Both the position numbers and the translations under genes were made by a program. Below the pieces are notes generated by a model, which did not search any database, was not told where the DNA came from, and saw nothing but the letters and a program-made list of their open reading frames with translations. From Bacillus sp. KH172YL63 (GTDB lineage Bacteria; Bacillota; Bacilli; Bacillales; Bacillaceae_B), in contig NZ_AP022842.1 of assembly GCF_011398925.1 (NCBI RefSeq), positions 3,718,001 to 3,782,000 on the forward strand: a stretch of DNA of 64,000 nucleotides, read 5' to 3'. Below are positions 44,781 to 53,255 of the stretch, piece by piece; within the stretch, counting starts at the first letter, position 1, and each line of letters opens with the position of its first letter.

Positions 44781-45665
44781 TTACACTTTTAAGAACTTAC
44801 GTACGGACATAAAGCTTCCCCAAGCCCCGATCAAGCAACCCATTAATAGAATCAATCCGTTTACTTGATAGATAAAAGGGGTAAAATCTAATATCTGAAT
44901 AAAATGGTTTTGTAGTTTTGGTTTAATAAATTCATAAGCATAGTAGTAACCTGTTGTGACAAGAGCGATCGGGATAATAGAACCTAAAATTCCGAGCCAT
45001 AATCCTTCTAATATGAATGGCCAGCGTACAAACCAGTTGGTTGCACCTACGAGTTTCATTATCTCGATTTCCCTTCTTCTCGCGACAATGGTGATTTTGA
45101 TTGTATTCGAGATGAGGAACATAGCGGTAAACAATAGACCGATGATCAACACAAGTCCAACGTTTCGACTCATTTCCAGCACATTGAATAATTTTTCAAT
45201 CTTCGCTTCACCGTACAAGGCTTCATTGACACCTTCATACTGATTAATTTCCCGAGCTATTTTACCAGTTTCCCGGGGATTTTCCGCTTTCACGATGAAC
45301 ACATCGTATAACGGGTTATCCTGTTCAAATAGTCTGAAGTCATCTCCAAGATCCTTCACAAGATTTTGAAGTTCTTGCTCTTTGGAAGAATATTCAACCG
45401 ATTCGACCCCGCTTATGGAGTGAATCTTCTTATCAATTGCATCGATTTGAGACTTTTCCGTACCGATTTCAAGCAATACCCGCACTTCAACGTCTCTTTC
45501 AATGTCTGTTGCAACTTTATTCATGTTTAACATCAGGACAATAAACACACCGACAAGCAACAATGTTACGGTGACGGCACTGACGGATGCGAATGTCATC
45601 CAGCCGTTTCGTCCGATGCTTTTAAGACTCTCTCTCAGGTGGCGGCTATATGTTCTAGCTTTCAT
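44781..45665 (-). CDS. ftsX: Cell-division ABC transporter permease FtsX
   Basis: A 294-residue type VII ABC permease: cytoplasmic N-terminus with ESLKSIGRNGWMTFASV, TM1 near 25-48, a large extracytoplasmic domain (about 50-160) that contacts the peptidoglycan hydrolase, then three TM helices with the VARRREIEIMKLVGATNWFVRWPF coupling region split by TMs. ATG 45665 is preceded by GAGGTGAT and overlaps ftsE by 11 bp; an in-frame codon at 45707 lies inside ftsE and lacks a ribosome binding site. Confidence 0.95.
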   Translation of the reverse strand: MKARTYSRHLRESLKSIGRNGWMTFASVSAVTVTLLLVGVFIVLMLNMNKVATDIERDVEVRVLLEIGTEKSQIDAIDKKIHSISGVESVEYSSKEQELQNLVKDLGDDFRLFEQDNPLYDVFIVKAENPRETGKIAREINQYEGVNEALYGEAKIEKLFNVLEMSRNVGLVLIIGLLFTAMFLISNTIKITIVARRREIEIMKLVGATNWFVRWPFILEGLWLGILGSIIPIALVTTGYYYAYEFIKPKLQNHFIQILDFTPFIYQVNGLILLMGCLIGAWGSFMSVRKFLKV

Positions 45666-46341
45666 AACCGTAATCACCTCGCTGTTCGTCCCGGACAATC
45701 CGGCCATTCTCGATGGCGATTACCCGATGCTTGATTGTATTGACGATTTCCCGGTTATGGGTGGCCATGATGACCGTCGTTCCCCGGTTGCTGATATCTT
45801 CGAGAATGTTCATGATATCCCAGGACGTTTCAGGGTCAAGATTCCCTGTAGGCTCATCAGCGATCACAAGCTTCGGCGTGTTCACGATGGAACGTGCGAT
45901 CGATACCCGCTGCTGTTCTCCGCCTGACAATTCATTTGGAAGCATTCTTGCTTTGTGCTTCAATCCTACAAGATCAAGCACTTCCATGACCCTCTTCTTG
46001 ATTTGCTTAGGCTGTTCTTCTATCACTTCAAGTGCAAAGGCGATATTTTCATAGATTGTAAGCGATGGTAACAGCTTGAAATCCTGAAATACAACCCCAA
46101 CGTTTCTTCTTAAATATGGAACCCTGCTGTTTCGTATTTTTGCCAGATTAATACCGTTCACGATAATATCACCTTTTGAAGGGCGTTCTTCACGGTACAT
46201 CATTTTAATGAATGTAGATTTCCCGGCACCACTTGGACCGACAACATACACAAACTCGCCTTGCTTAATGTGGACGTTCAAACCATTAGCAGCCATGACA
46301 CCATTGCTGTACTGCTTATAGACGTCTTTCATTTCTATCAT
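45655..46341 (-). CDS. ftsE: Cell-division ATP-binding protein FtsE
   Basis: ATPase of the FtsEX mechanotransmission complex, 228 residues. Walker A GPSGAGKS (about 36-43), signature LSGGEQQR near 138, Walker B LVIADEPTGNLD (about 158-169) and a switch His in MATHNREIV. AGGTGAT precedes ATG 46341. First gene of ftsE-ftsX-M23. Confidence 0.96.
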   Translation of the reverse strand: MIEMKDVYKQYSNGVMAANGLNVHIKQGEFVYVVGPSGAGKSTFIKMMYREERPSKGDIIVNGINLAKIRNSRVPYLRRNVGVVFQDFKLLPSLTIYENIAFALEVIEEQPKQIKKRVMEVLDLVGLKHKARMLPNELSGGEQQRVSIARSIVNTPKLVIADEPTGNLDPETSWDIMNILEDISNRGTTVIMATHNREIVNTIKHRVIAIENGRIVRDEQRGDYGYES

Positions 46342-46848
46342 ATTAAAATCACCTAATTTGTATTATGTAGTAACCCTCTTGGCTGTTATCGACATATGAG
46401 CTCGGTACGCAACCAAAGTCGTCTTCATCACTTTTAGACAAAAAATGGTGAAAAAACTCGAATCACGCTTCCGAAAATAATTATAACATCACTTTCTCCG
46501 ATTTTAAGGAAAAAAATTATTACATTTTTGTTTCAGTAATCAAAAAAATGTGAATTTTTTACCTGTTTTCCTGTCGATTCTACCTATTATTTGAGCTTTT
46601 TTTAGGTTATTCGACCTATTACCAGGTAATAAAGGTAAGTCATTAGGTCTCTCTTATTTTCTCTTGTAAAACCTTTGCCCATGCTATTCTGATTAAGTTA
46701 CTAGGTTATAATTCTTACGTGGTGATGGGAGGATAAATACTGGGGGACGTTTTGTAATATAGACTTAAAGAAGGGTGAAAAGTGGCTGTGGATATTGAGT
46801 TTTTTTATATTTGTCGACATTCCCTATTCATGAAGGTTTTCCGGATAC
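46342..46848. other. Long AT-rich intergenic region upstream of ftsE
   Basis: About 500 bp without a credible gene. A minus-strand TTAAAA-N16-TATAAT (-10 at 46481-46486) is a candidate ftsE promoter with a leader of about 135 nt. A plus-strand GGTTATAAT near 46690 followed by GGGAGG has no start codon behind it. No known riboswitch motif was recognised. Confidence 0.45.
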
Positions 46849-46883
46849 AAAAAAAAGAAGAAGATCTGTTACAGACCCTCTTC
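46849..46883 (-). terminator. Terminator of cccB
   Basis: Stem GAAGAGGGTCTG / CAGATCTTCTTC with loop TAA, followed by eight T on the minus strand, about 14 bp after the cccB stop codon. Confidence 0.88.
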
Positions 46884-46896
46884 CCGTGTTTCACGC

Positions 46897-47208
46897 TTAT
46901 TTTTTATTCGATAACCATTCAGCCACGGCTTCCGCTTCTTCCCCTTTGATGAGTCCAGGAGGCATCTGTCCTTTTCCGTTTTGAATGGTTTCAAGAATCT
47001 GATCTTTGCTCAGTTCGGCACCGATATTTTTCAGGGCCGGCCCCATACCACCTTCAAGGTTTCCACCGTGGCAGCTGGTGCATTTATTGGTGACGATTTT
47101 TTCAGGGTCCACTCCGCCAGAGCTTGTTTCTGTACTGTCACCGTCTCCACCGCAGGCTGCCAGTACCAATGAAGCGCCAAAAAGAACACCAAGCAGCTTT
47201 TTCTTCAT
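46897..47208 (-). CDS. cccB: Lipoprotein cytochrome c-551
   Basis: A 103-residue membrane-tethered c-type cytochrome. The N-terminal lipoprotein signal ends in the lipobox LVLAAC (Cys about 19), followed by a Gly/Asp/Ser linker and a heme site CTSCH; GMGPALKN and KGQMPPGLI carry the distal Met. It shuttles electrons to cytochrome c oxidase in Bacillus. AAGGGGGAA precedes ATG 47208, chosen over an upstream in-frame codon at 47232 because it gives a proper signal peptide. Confidence 0.94.
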   Translation of the reverse strand: MKKKLLGVLFGASLVLAACGGDGDSTETSSGGVDPEKIVTNKCTSCHGGNLEGGMGPALKNIGAELSKDQILETIQNGKGQMPPGLIKGEEAEAVAEWLSNKK

Positions 47209-47280
47209 TTTTATTTCCCCCTTTTCAAGCATTTTAGAGTTGCGGATTTCCCACTCCTCTCCTACATAATTATACCAAGT

Positions 47281-48153
47281 TTACACCCGTTTGAAACCTT
47301 CACCAAGGACCTCGGATGCGTCCATTGTGACGACAAACGCAGAAGGATCAATGGTTTTGACCAGTTGTTTCAGTTTTGTGAATTCTGTTTGATCCACAAC
47401 GCACATCAGGATCGGACGCTCGTCATCCGTATATCCCCCGTATGCGGATAATTTGGTCACGCCACGGTCGATCTTACTCAAGATCCCTTCACGTACCTCT
47501 TCTTGTCGGTTTGTAATGATCAGTGCCATCTTCGATCTGCTGATCCCCACCTGCACCAAATCGATGGTCTTGCTCGTGACATACAAGCCTATGAGAGCGT
47601 ATAAGCCACGTTCGATATCGTAGACGATCGCTGCAGACAGAACGATCATGCCGTCGATCATGGCGACACATGTACCGAGGGAAAAGCCTGTGAATTTATT
47701 GACGATCTGTGCTGCAAGGTCCGTCCCTCCCGTAGAGGCTTTCCCCCGAAAGACGATGCCAAGACCAATGCCGACTCCAATTCCGCCGAAGAGTGCCCCT
47801 AGCAGGGGATCCTCTGTCCACGGCTGCCAATCTTCCGTCAAGTAAACGACAAGAGGTAAAAATACGGTCCCAATCGCCGTTTTCACACCAAACTGAAGTC
47901 CCAGAAAAATCAATCCTGCTATGAACAGCGGGATGTTAAATGCCCATTGAACATACGCCGGCCTCCAGTCAAACAAACCGTACAGGATCGTCGAAATCCC
48001 GCTCACTCCGCCTGATGCCACTTCATTAGGAAGTAAAAACACATTGAACGCAATTGCCACAATCGTCGATCCAAACACAACAAACAAATACTCTAACAAC
48101 TTCTCTTTCCTCGGATTAAAAGCCTGCTCCCGACGCCTTTCCTTCAAACCCAT
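47281..48153 (-). CDS. yvjA: YitT/DUF2179 family membrane protein YvjA
   Basis: A 290-residue protein with five to six membrane segments (about residues 15-200; GSTIVAIAFNVFLLPNEVASGGVSGIST and GTDLAAQI motifs) and a C-terminal cytoplasmic DUF2179 domain (about 225-285) with ALIITNRQEEV and VVTMDASEVLGEGFK. Role unknown. Its position between prfB and cccB is the same as yvjA of B. subtilis. Confidence 0.9.
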   Translation of the reverse strand: MGLKERRREQAFNPRKEKLLEYLFVVFGSTIVAIAFNVFLLPNEVASGGVSGISTILYGLFDWRPAYVQWAFNIPLFIAGLIFLGLQFGVKTAIGTVFLPLVVYLTEDWQPWTEDPLLGALFGGIGVGIGLGIVFRGKASTGGTDLAAQIVNKFTGFSLGTCVAMIDGMIVLSAAIVYDIERGLYALIGLYVTSKTIDLVQVGISRSKMALIITNRQEEVREGILSKIDRGVTKLSAYGGYTDDERPILMCVVDQTEFTKLKQLVKTIDPSAFVVTMDASEVLGEGFKRV

Positions 48154-48212
48154 CCAGTACGACCCCTTTACCCTATGTATTAATAGTATGAACCCAACCC
48201 AAACCTTTGATG

Positions 48213-48239
48213 CAATACGAAGGACGGACCTCTGTATTG
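48213..48239. repeat. Variant GGACGGACCTC repeat inside a small hairpin
   Basis: GAAGGACGGACCTCT (48219-48233) is enclosed by CAATAC (48213-48218) and GTATTG (48234-48239), forming a 6-bp stem around a repeat-family core. A degenerate relative (AAGGACGG...TGGTCCCT) lies at about 48271-48288. Confidence 0.6.
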
Positions 48240-48450
48240 GCCTGTTTTCGTCTCCCTACATTGCACCGTAAGGACGGTTGGTCCCTGTTTATAAATTCAA
48301 GCTGGTGCAAATCCAAACACCCGGTTTTTGCGGACCACGCAAAACCCCTCTGCCTCAACCTTTGAGAGTATAGCATGGGTGCACAGAGGTGTAAATAACA
48401 GCTCAATAACGTATTAAAGCATTAATCTATTGAGGCGTTAGAGCGTTTTC

Positions 48451-48610
48451 GTTGTGAGGGACGGACCTCTGTTTGGTAGCGATTTGAAGGGGACACGGGG
48501 TATCAGGTTATCCTTGAATACAGATGGCATAAGGGTTAGCATTTATATTACCCGTTTAGAGTTACATATAATGGAAGAAACTCGTTATTTGTGGAGGTCC
48601 GTCCCTCATA
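48451..48610. repeat. Inverted pair of GAGGGACGGACCTC repeats (about 160 bp unit)
   Basis: Left copy GTTGTGAGGGACGGACCTC begins at 48451; right copy GAGGTCCGTCCCTCATAAC ends at 48612. The arms match over 19 bases with one difference (GTTGTGAGGG against GTTATGAGGG) and enclose about 120 bp without a gene. The unit abuts the prfB terminator. The layout resembles a REP doublet or a small MITE. Confidence 0.78.
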
Positions 48611-48612
48611 AC

Positions 48613-48644
48613 AAAGCCCTCTCCGGCATGCCGGAGAGGGCTTT
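48613..48644. terminator. Terminator of prfB
   Basis: Perfect 32-bp palindrome built from AAAGCCCTCTCCGGCA and its complement, 15 bp after the prfB stop codon. The T-run is longer on the plus-strand side, so it may stop transcription in both directions. Confidence 0.85.
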
Positions 48645-48659
48645 TTAGTTTGTTGTTGG

Positions 48660-49761
48660 TTATTGAATTCTGGAACGGAGGTATGCGTTGATGAATGGAT
48701 CGATGTCGCCGTCCATGACGCCTTGTACGTTCCCTGATTCTGTGTTGGTTCTGTGGTCTTTGACCATGGAGTATGGATGGAAGACGTAGGAACGGATTTG
48801 GCTTCCCCATCCGATTTCCTTTTGCTCACCGCGGATTTCAGCAAGTTCCTGCTCTTGCTCTTCGATCCGTTTTTGGTAGAGCTTCGCTTTCAGCATCTTC
48901 ATGGCTGACTCACGGTTCTTGATTTGCGAACGTTCCGATTGGCAAGTTACCACGACATTGGTCGGAAGGTGGGTGATCCGGACCGCCGAGTCGGTTGTAT
49001 TGATATGCTGTCCGCCAGCTCCGCTTGCACGGTACGTATCAATTTTCAGATCTTCCGTACGGATTTCGATTTCGATTTCTTCATTGAATTCCGGCATGAC
49101 TTCACATGATACGAAGGATGTGTGACGGCGGCCTGAAGAATCGAAAGGCGAAATACGGACAAGGCGGTGTACCCCTTTTTCAGCTTTAAGGTACCCATAC
49201 GCATTGTGTCCTTTGATGGCAAGGGTCACACTCTTGATCCCAGCTTCATCTCCAGCCAGGTAGTCAAGGGTTTCAACTTTGAATCCTTTTTTTTCAGCCC
49301 AGCGCGTGTACATGCGCAGAAGCATCGAACCCCAGTCCTGTGACTCGGTCCCGCCTGCACCCGGGTGAAGCTCGAGGATGGCGTTGTTTTTATCATGCTC
49401 CTCGCTTAGTAGCAGCTGAAGCTCGTAATCATTCAGACGTTTGACAAGATCTTCAAGCTCTTCTTCAAGATCTTTTTGAAGCTCCTCATCCGGCTCTTCT
49501 TTGATTAATTCCAGTGTAAGTTCAAGGTTTTCATGGGATTCAAGCAAAGATTTGTACTCGTTCACTAAATCCTTTAATCCGTTTCCTTCGTTGATGAGTC
49601 CCTGTGCTTTTTGCTGGTCATCCCAGAAGTCCGGCTGAACCATGATTTCATCCAGTTCCTGAATTCTTGCCTCTTTGTTTTCTAAGTCAAAGAGACCCCC
49701 TGAAGTCCGCTAATGTCTTAGCTGTTTTTTCTAACTCTGCTCTGATTTCTGAAATTTCCAT
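48660..49761 (-). CDS. prfB: Peptide chain release factor 2, with programmed +1 frameshift
   Basis: RF2 ends translation at UGA and UAA. Zero-frame translation from ATG 49761 gives 24 codons ending CTT, then TGA at 49687-49689. The frameshift signal is complete: internal Shine-Dalgarno-like AGGGGG, spacing TCT, slippery CTT TGA C. A +1 shift continues to 48660, for 366 residues in all, as in other bacteria. The SPF anticodon-like tripeptide (RISPFDSSG) and GGQ motif (GAGGQHINT) identify RF2. The frameshift autoregulates RF2 level. Confidence 0.97.
49687..49700 (-). promoter_or_regulatory. prfB programmed frameshift site
   Basis: AGGGGG (49696-49701), three bases, then CTTTGA read on the minus strand. 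In-frame TGA at 49687-49689; ribosomes slip +1 on CTT when RF2 is scarce. Confidence 0.93.
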
Positions 49762-49849
49762 GTGTGGTCACCTCTATAGTTATTTGGGTTGTTGATTTTG
49801 CGTAAAGGCTGTTCTCGTAAACATTGTGGCTTTTAAATAAGCGAGATGC

Positions 49850-49977
49850 GGTTGATTTCCGCTCCAGATGCTCGCTTTCCGCGGGGATGGCGGTGAGCCT
49901 CCTCGGGCTCTGCCCTGCGGGGTCTCACCTGTCCATCAGTTCCCGCAGGAGTCGAGCATCTTCCGCTCCAATCAACC
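49850..49977. repeat. MITE-like 128-bp Bacillaceae intergenic repeat
   Basis: The element has 8-bp perfect terminal inverted repeats GGTTGATT / AATCAACC and inner complementary blocks (GATGCTCG against CGAGCATC; CGCGGGG, GGTGAG against CTCACC, CCGCAGG). It is non-coding. I recognise near-identical sequences (GCTTTCCGCGGGG and CCGCAGGAGTCGAGC blocks) as frequent dispersed repeats of Bacillus genomes; this is from memory, not a search. Confidence 0.75.
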
Positions 49978-50283
49978 ATCGAAGATAAAAACCAAAAATT
50001 CATTGGATAAACTGCTTATTCATCTTCTGAATAATAATGATCAACTTCATTCAAATTCAATGACCTTGATTCATTGCTATGGCATTTTTTTCATTCCACA
50101 GTCTCAAATTATCGAAGATGCTCACATTAACGTCTAATAATAGCAACAATCTATGCGAAAAGAGCCCTCTTAAAAAGATTTTGCGTTCTTATTAAACAGT
50201 GGTGTAATGACCGCTGCCCTATTACAAGTACATTCACTATTCATGCCTTCTATTTTATCCAACCTATAAAAAACGGAAAAGTA

Positions 50284-50325
50284 CCTGGCACTTATTTTAA
50301 CAAAATAAGCACCAGGTAGCATCTT
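50284..50325 (-). terminator. Terminator of secA
   Basis: Long stem TACCTGGTGCTTATTTT / AAAATAAGTGCCAGGTA followed by CTTTTCCGTTTTTT on the minus strand, directly after the secA stop codon. Confidence 0.85.
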
Positions 50326-50329
50326 TCAT

Positions 50330-52840
50330 TTATCCGGTTATGCCGTGGCAATGTTTATATTTCTTGCCGCTGCCGCATGGGCATGGGTCGTTTCGGCCGA
50401 CGTCAGCCTGTTTGCGCAGTGGTTGTTTCTTTGCTTTGGCGCCGTCTTCCTTCGGGTTCACCGCTTGGCCTTTAGCTACTTCCTGGCGCTCCAGGTTGTT
50501 GCGGATTTCCGCTTTCATGACGTATTTTGCCACGTCTTCTTCGATTGCGAGGATCATGCTTTCGAACATGGCGAAACCTTCATGCTGGTATTCACGAAGC
50601 GGGTCGTTTTGTCCGTAAGCGCGAAGATGGATACCTTGGCGTAGTTGATCCATTGCATCGATATGGTCGATCCATTTCGTATCAACGGCACGGAGCAGGA
50701 TGACTTTTTCAAACTCGCGCATTTGTTCCGGCGATAGCTGTTCTTCTTTTTCATTGTAGCGATGCTGAACATCTTCATAGATCAAGTGAAGCATCTCTTC
50801 CGGCTCTTTGCCGCGAAGGTCTTCGACGGTTACATCGTTTTCAGGAAGCAGATTTGCGTTCACATAATCGACGATGCCCTGAAGATTCCAATTCTCCATC
50901 TCTTCTTCTGCCGTGTGGGCTGCCACCTGACGTTCGATGGTTGATTTGATCATGCCTTCCACGATTTCACGAAGATTGTCAGAATCGATGACTTCATTAC
51001 GCTGTTTGTAGATGATTTCACGCTGTTGACGGAGGACATCATCATATTGAAGAAGCTGTTTACGGGCGTCGAAGTTATTTCCTTCAACCCGCTTTTGAGC
51101 TGATTCAACGGCACGGCTGACCATTTTACTCTGGATCGGCTGTGAATCGTCCATACCAAGGCGTTCCATCATGCTCTTCATGTTGTCAGAGCCGAAGCGG
51201 CGCATCAGTTCATCTTCCATGGAGAGGTAGAATTGCGTGACACCCGGGTCACCTTGACGTCCCGAACGTCCACGGAGCTGGTTATCGATACGGCGTGATT
51301 CGTGACGCTCGGTTCCGATTACCGCGAGACCGCCAAGATCGATGACGCCTTCGCCAAGCTTGATATCCGTACCACGGCCGGCCATATTCGTCGCGATCGT
51401 AACCGCGCCAGGCTGACCCGCTTCGAGGATGATTTCCGCTTCTCGTCCATGGTTTTTCGCATTGAGGACGTTGTGACGTACGCCTTTTTTCGTCAGCAGC
51501 TTGGAAATAAGCTCTGACGTTTCAACAGCAACAGTACCGACCAGTACCGGCTGTCCTTTTTCATGGCGTTCCTTGATGTCTTCCACTACTGCATTGAATT
51601 TCCCTTCAATGGAAGCATAAATCAAATCGGCACGGTCATCACGGACGATTGGTTTATTCGTTGGAATGACAATGACGTTCATATTGTAAATGTTACGGAA
51701 CTCTTCCTCTTCCGTCTTCGCCGTACCGGTCATACCGGAAAGCTTTTCGTACATACGGAAGTAGTTCTGGAACGTGATCGTTGCCATCGTCATGCTTTCG
51801 TTCTGGATTTCAAGGCCTTCTTTAGCCTCGATTGACTGGTGAAGTCCGTCACTGTAACGGCGGCCTTTCATCAGACGTCCCGTGAATGAATCGACGATGA
51901 TGATTTCACCTTCCTGCACCACGTAGTCCACATCACGGTGCATGCTTACATGAGCTTTTAACGCCTGATTGATGTGGTGATTCAGGGTAACGTGTGAAAT
52001 ATCGAACAGGTTTTCAATGTGGAACGCTCTCTCCACCTTGCTGATTCCATCTTCGGTCAGTTGCACACCCTTTGTTTTTTCATCATAAGTGTAGTCTTCA
52101 TCTCTGTTCAGCGTACGGACGACCGCATTCGCCTGGATATAAAGCTGAGGCGTGCGCTGTGCGTTACCTGAAATGATGAGTGGCGTACGGGCTTCATCGA
52201 TTAGAATTGAGTCAACCTCATCAATGACGGCAAAATGAAGGTCACGCTGCACCATTTGATCTTTGTACAGGACCATATTGTCACGAAGGTAGTCGAAACC
52301 GAATTCGTTATTCGTACCGTATGTAATATCGGCTTTATACGCTTCCCGCTTCTCGTCCTTGGACATGGAGTTCAGGTTCAGGCCGACAGTCAGGCCAAGG
52401 AAGTTGTACAACTTGCCCATTTCCTCGGCATCACGGCTCGCCAGGTAATCATTGACCGTGATGACGTGAACGCCTTTACCTGTGATCGCATTCAAGTACA
52501 CCGGCATGGTCGCCGTCAACGTTTTACCTTCACCGGTTTTCATCTCGGAGATGTTCCCGCCGTGGAGGGAGACACCACCCATGAGCTGAACACGGTACGG
52601 ATACAGACCAAGCACGCGGCGGGCCGCTTCCCGCACGACAGCAAATGCTTCAACGAGCATATCCTCTAATTCTTCACCTTTTTGGTAGCGTTCTTTGAAA
52701 CGCTCCGTTCTTTCACGGATTTCGTCATCCGTCAAACGCTCCATATCCGGGCCTAATTCTTCTATTTGATCGGCCAGTTTCTCAAGCCTCTTTAATTCTC
52801 TTTTATTTGCATCGAACACTTTATTCAGTAGACCAAGCAT
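50330..52840 (-). CDS. secA: Preprotein translocase ATPase SecA
   Basis: Motor of the Sec translocon. The 836-residue protein has Walker [10 protein letters not shown] (about 99-107), DEVDSILID (about 208), [14 protein letters not shown], the preprotein cross-linking domain, and a C-terminal zinc site [14 protein letters not shown] that binds SecB or ribosomes. AAAGGAGCG precedes the ATG. Its own terminator lies between it and prfB, although in B. subtilis secA and prfB are adjacent and co-transcribed; here a 568-bp gap with a MITE-like repeat separates them. Confidence 0.98.
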   Translation of the reverse strand: MLGLLNKVFDANKRELKRLEKLADQIEELGPDMERLTDDEIRERTERFKERYQKGEELEDMLVEAFAVVREAARRVLGLYPYRVQLMGGVSLHGGNISEMKTGEGKTLTATMPVYLNAITGKGVHVITVNDYLASRDAEEMGKLYNFLGLTVGLNLNSMSKDEKREAYKADITYGTNNEFGFDYLRDNMVLYKDQMVQRDLHFAVIDEVDSILIDEARTPLIISGNAQRTPQLYIQANAVVRTLNRDEDYTYDEKTKGVQLTEDGISKVERAFHIENLFDISHVTLNHHINQALKAHVSMHRDVDYVVQEGEIIIVDSFTGRLMKGRRYSDGLHQSIEAKEGLEIQNESMTMATITFQNYFRMYEKLSGMTGTAKTEEEEFRNIYNMNVIVIPTNKPIVRDDRADLIYASIEGKFNAVVEDIKERHEKGQPVLVGTVAVETSELISKLLTKKGVRHNVLNAKNHGREAEIILEAGQPGAVTIATNMAGRGTDIKLGEGVIDLGGLAVIGTERHESRRIDNQLRGRSGRQGDPGVTQFYLSMEDELMRRFGSDNMKSMMERLGMDDSQPIQSKMVSRAVESAQKRVEGNNFDARKQLLQYDDVLRQQREIIYKQRNEVIDSDNLREIVEGMIKSTIERQVAAHTAEEEMENWNLQGIVDYVNANLLPENDVTVEDLRGKEPEEMLHLIYEDVQHRYNEKEEQLSPEQMREFEKVILLRAVDTKWIDHIDAMDQLRQGIHLRAYGQNDPLREYQHEGFAMFESMILAIEEDVAKYVMKAEIRNNLERQEVAKGQAVNPKEDGAKAKKQPLRKQADVGRNDPCPCGSGKKYKHCHGITG

Positions 52841-53091
52841 ATATGAACGCTCCTTTATCTGTGTTTAAATGAGAGCCAAACGTCACCAGTATAACGAAAG
52901 AAAATGAGATTCCGATGAGAAAGATGTGAAATCCTTGTAAATCATCCGATTCACGCTCCACTCACTCTACATAAAATTCGCTACAAAAGCCCGATATCCT
53001 CCCAAAAAACACGATATATTCCCTACCAATCTTACCACTATCCCCTATTGGTTACAACTGGAGGCTTTTGTGGAGGAGGGACGTGCTGGTC

Positions 53092-53194
53092 TTTGAGGGA
53101 CGGACCTCCAGATTCCCGTCCACAGGAGAAAGGAATGCTATGGTATCAAGCTTCCCTCCTATAAAAATCATCAAAAGGGAGGTCCGTCCCTCAA
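53092..53194. repeat. Inverted pair of GAGGGACGGACCTCC repeats
   Basis: TTTGAGGGACGGACCTCC (53092-53109) and GGGAGGTCCGTCCCTCAAA (53177-53194) are reverse complements over 17-18 bases and enclose about 67 bp without a gene. Located between the secA start region and the terminator of the SEC-C gene. Confidence 0.8.
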
Positions 53195-53203
53195 AAAGCA
53201 CAC

Positions 53204-53231
53204 CAAAAAAAGCCGCCTTTTCAGACGACTT
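53204..53231 (-). terminator. Terminator of the SEC-C protein gene
   Basis: Eight-base stem AAGTCGTC / GGCGGCTT (two G-U pairs) followed by TTTTTTTGG on the minus strand, about 25 bp after the stop codon. Confidence 0.72.
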
Positions 53232-53255
53232 TCAGTTGCATCTTAGATTTGGTTG

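Noticed and set aside
47706..47726. AGGTCCGTCCCTCC match to the GAGGGACGGACC repeat inside yvjA
   Set aside because: It encodes the conserved GTDL part of YvjA in frame (GGxDL), so it is a chance match in coding sequence. A similar match at about 55893 in the aminopeptidase gene is rejected for the same reason.
49868..50137. Plus-strand 89-codon open frame downstream of secA
   Set aside because: It reads through the MITE-like repeat and lacks a ribosome binding site and family features.
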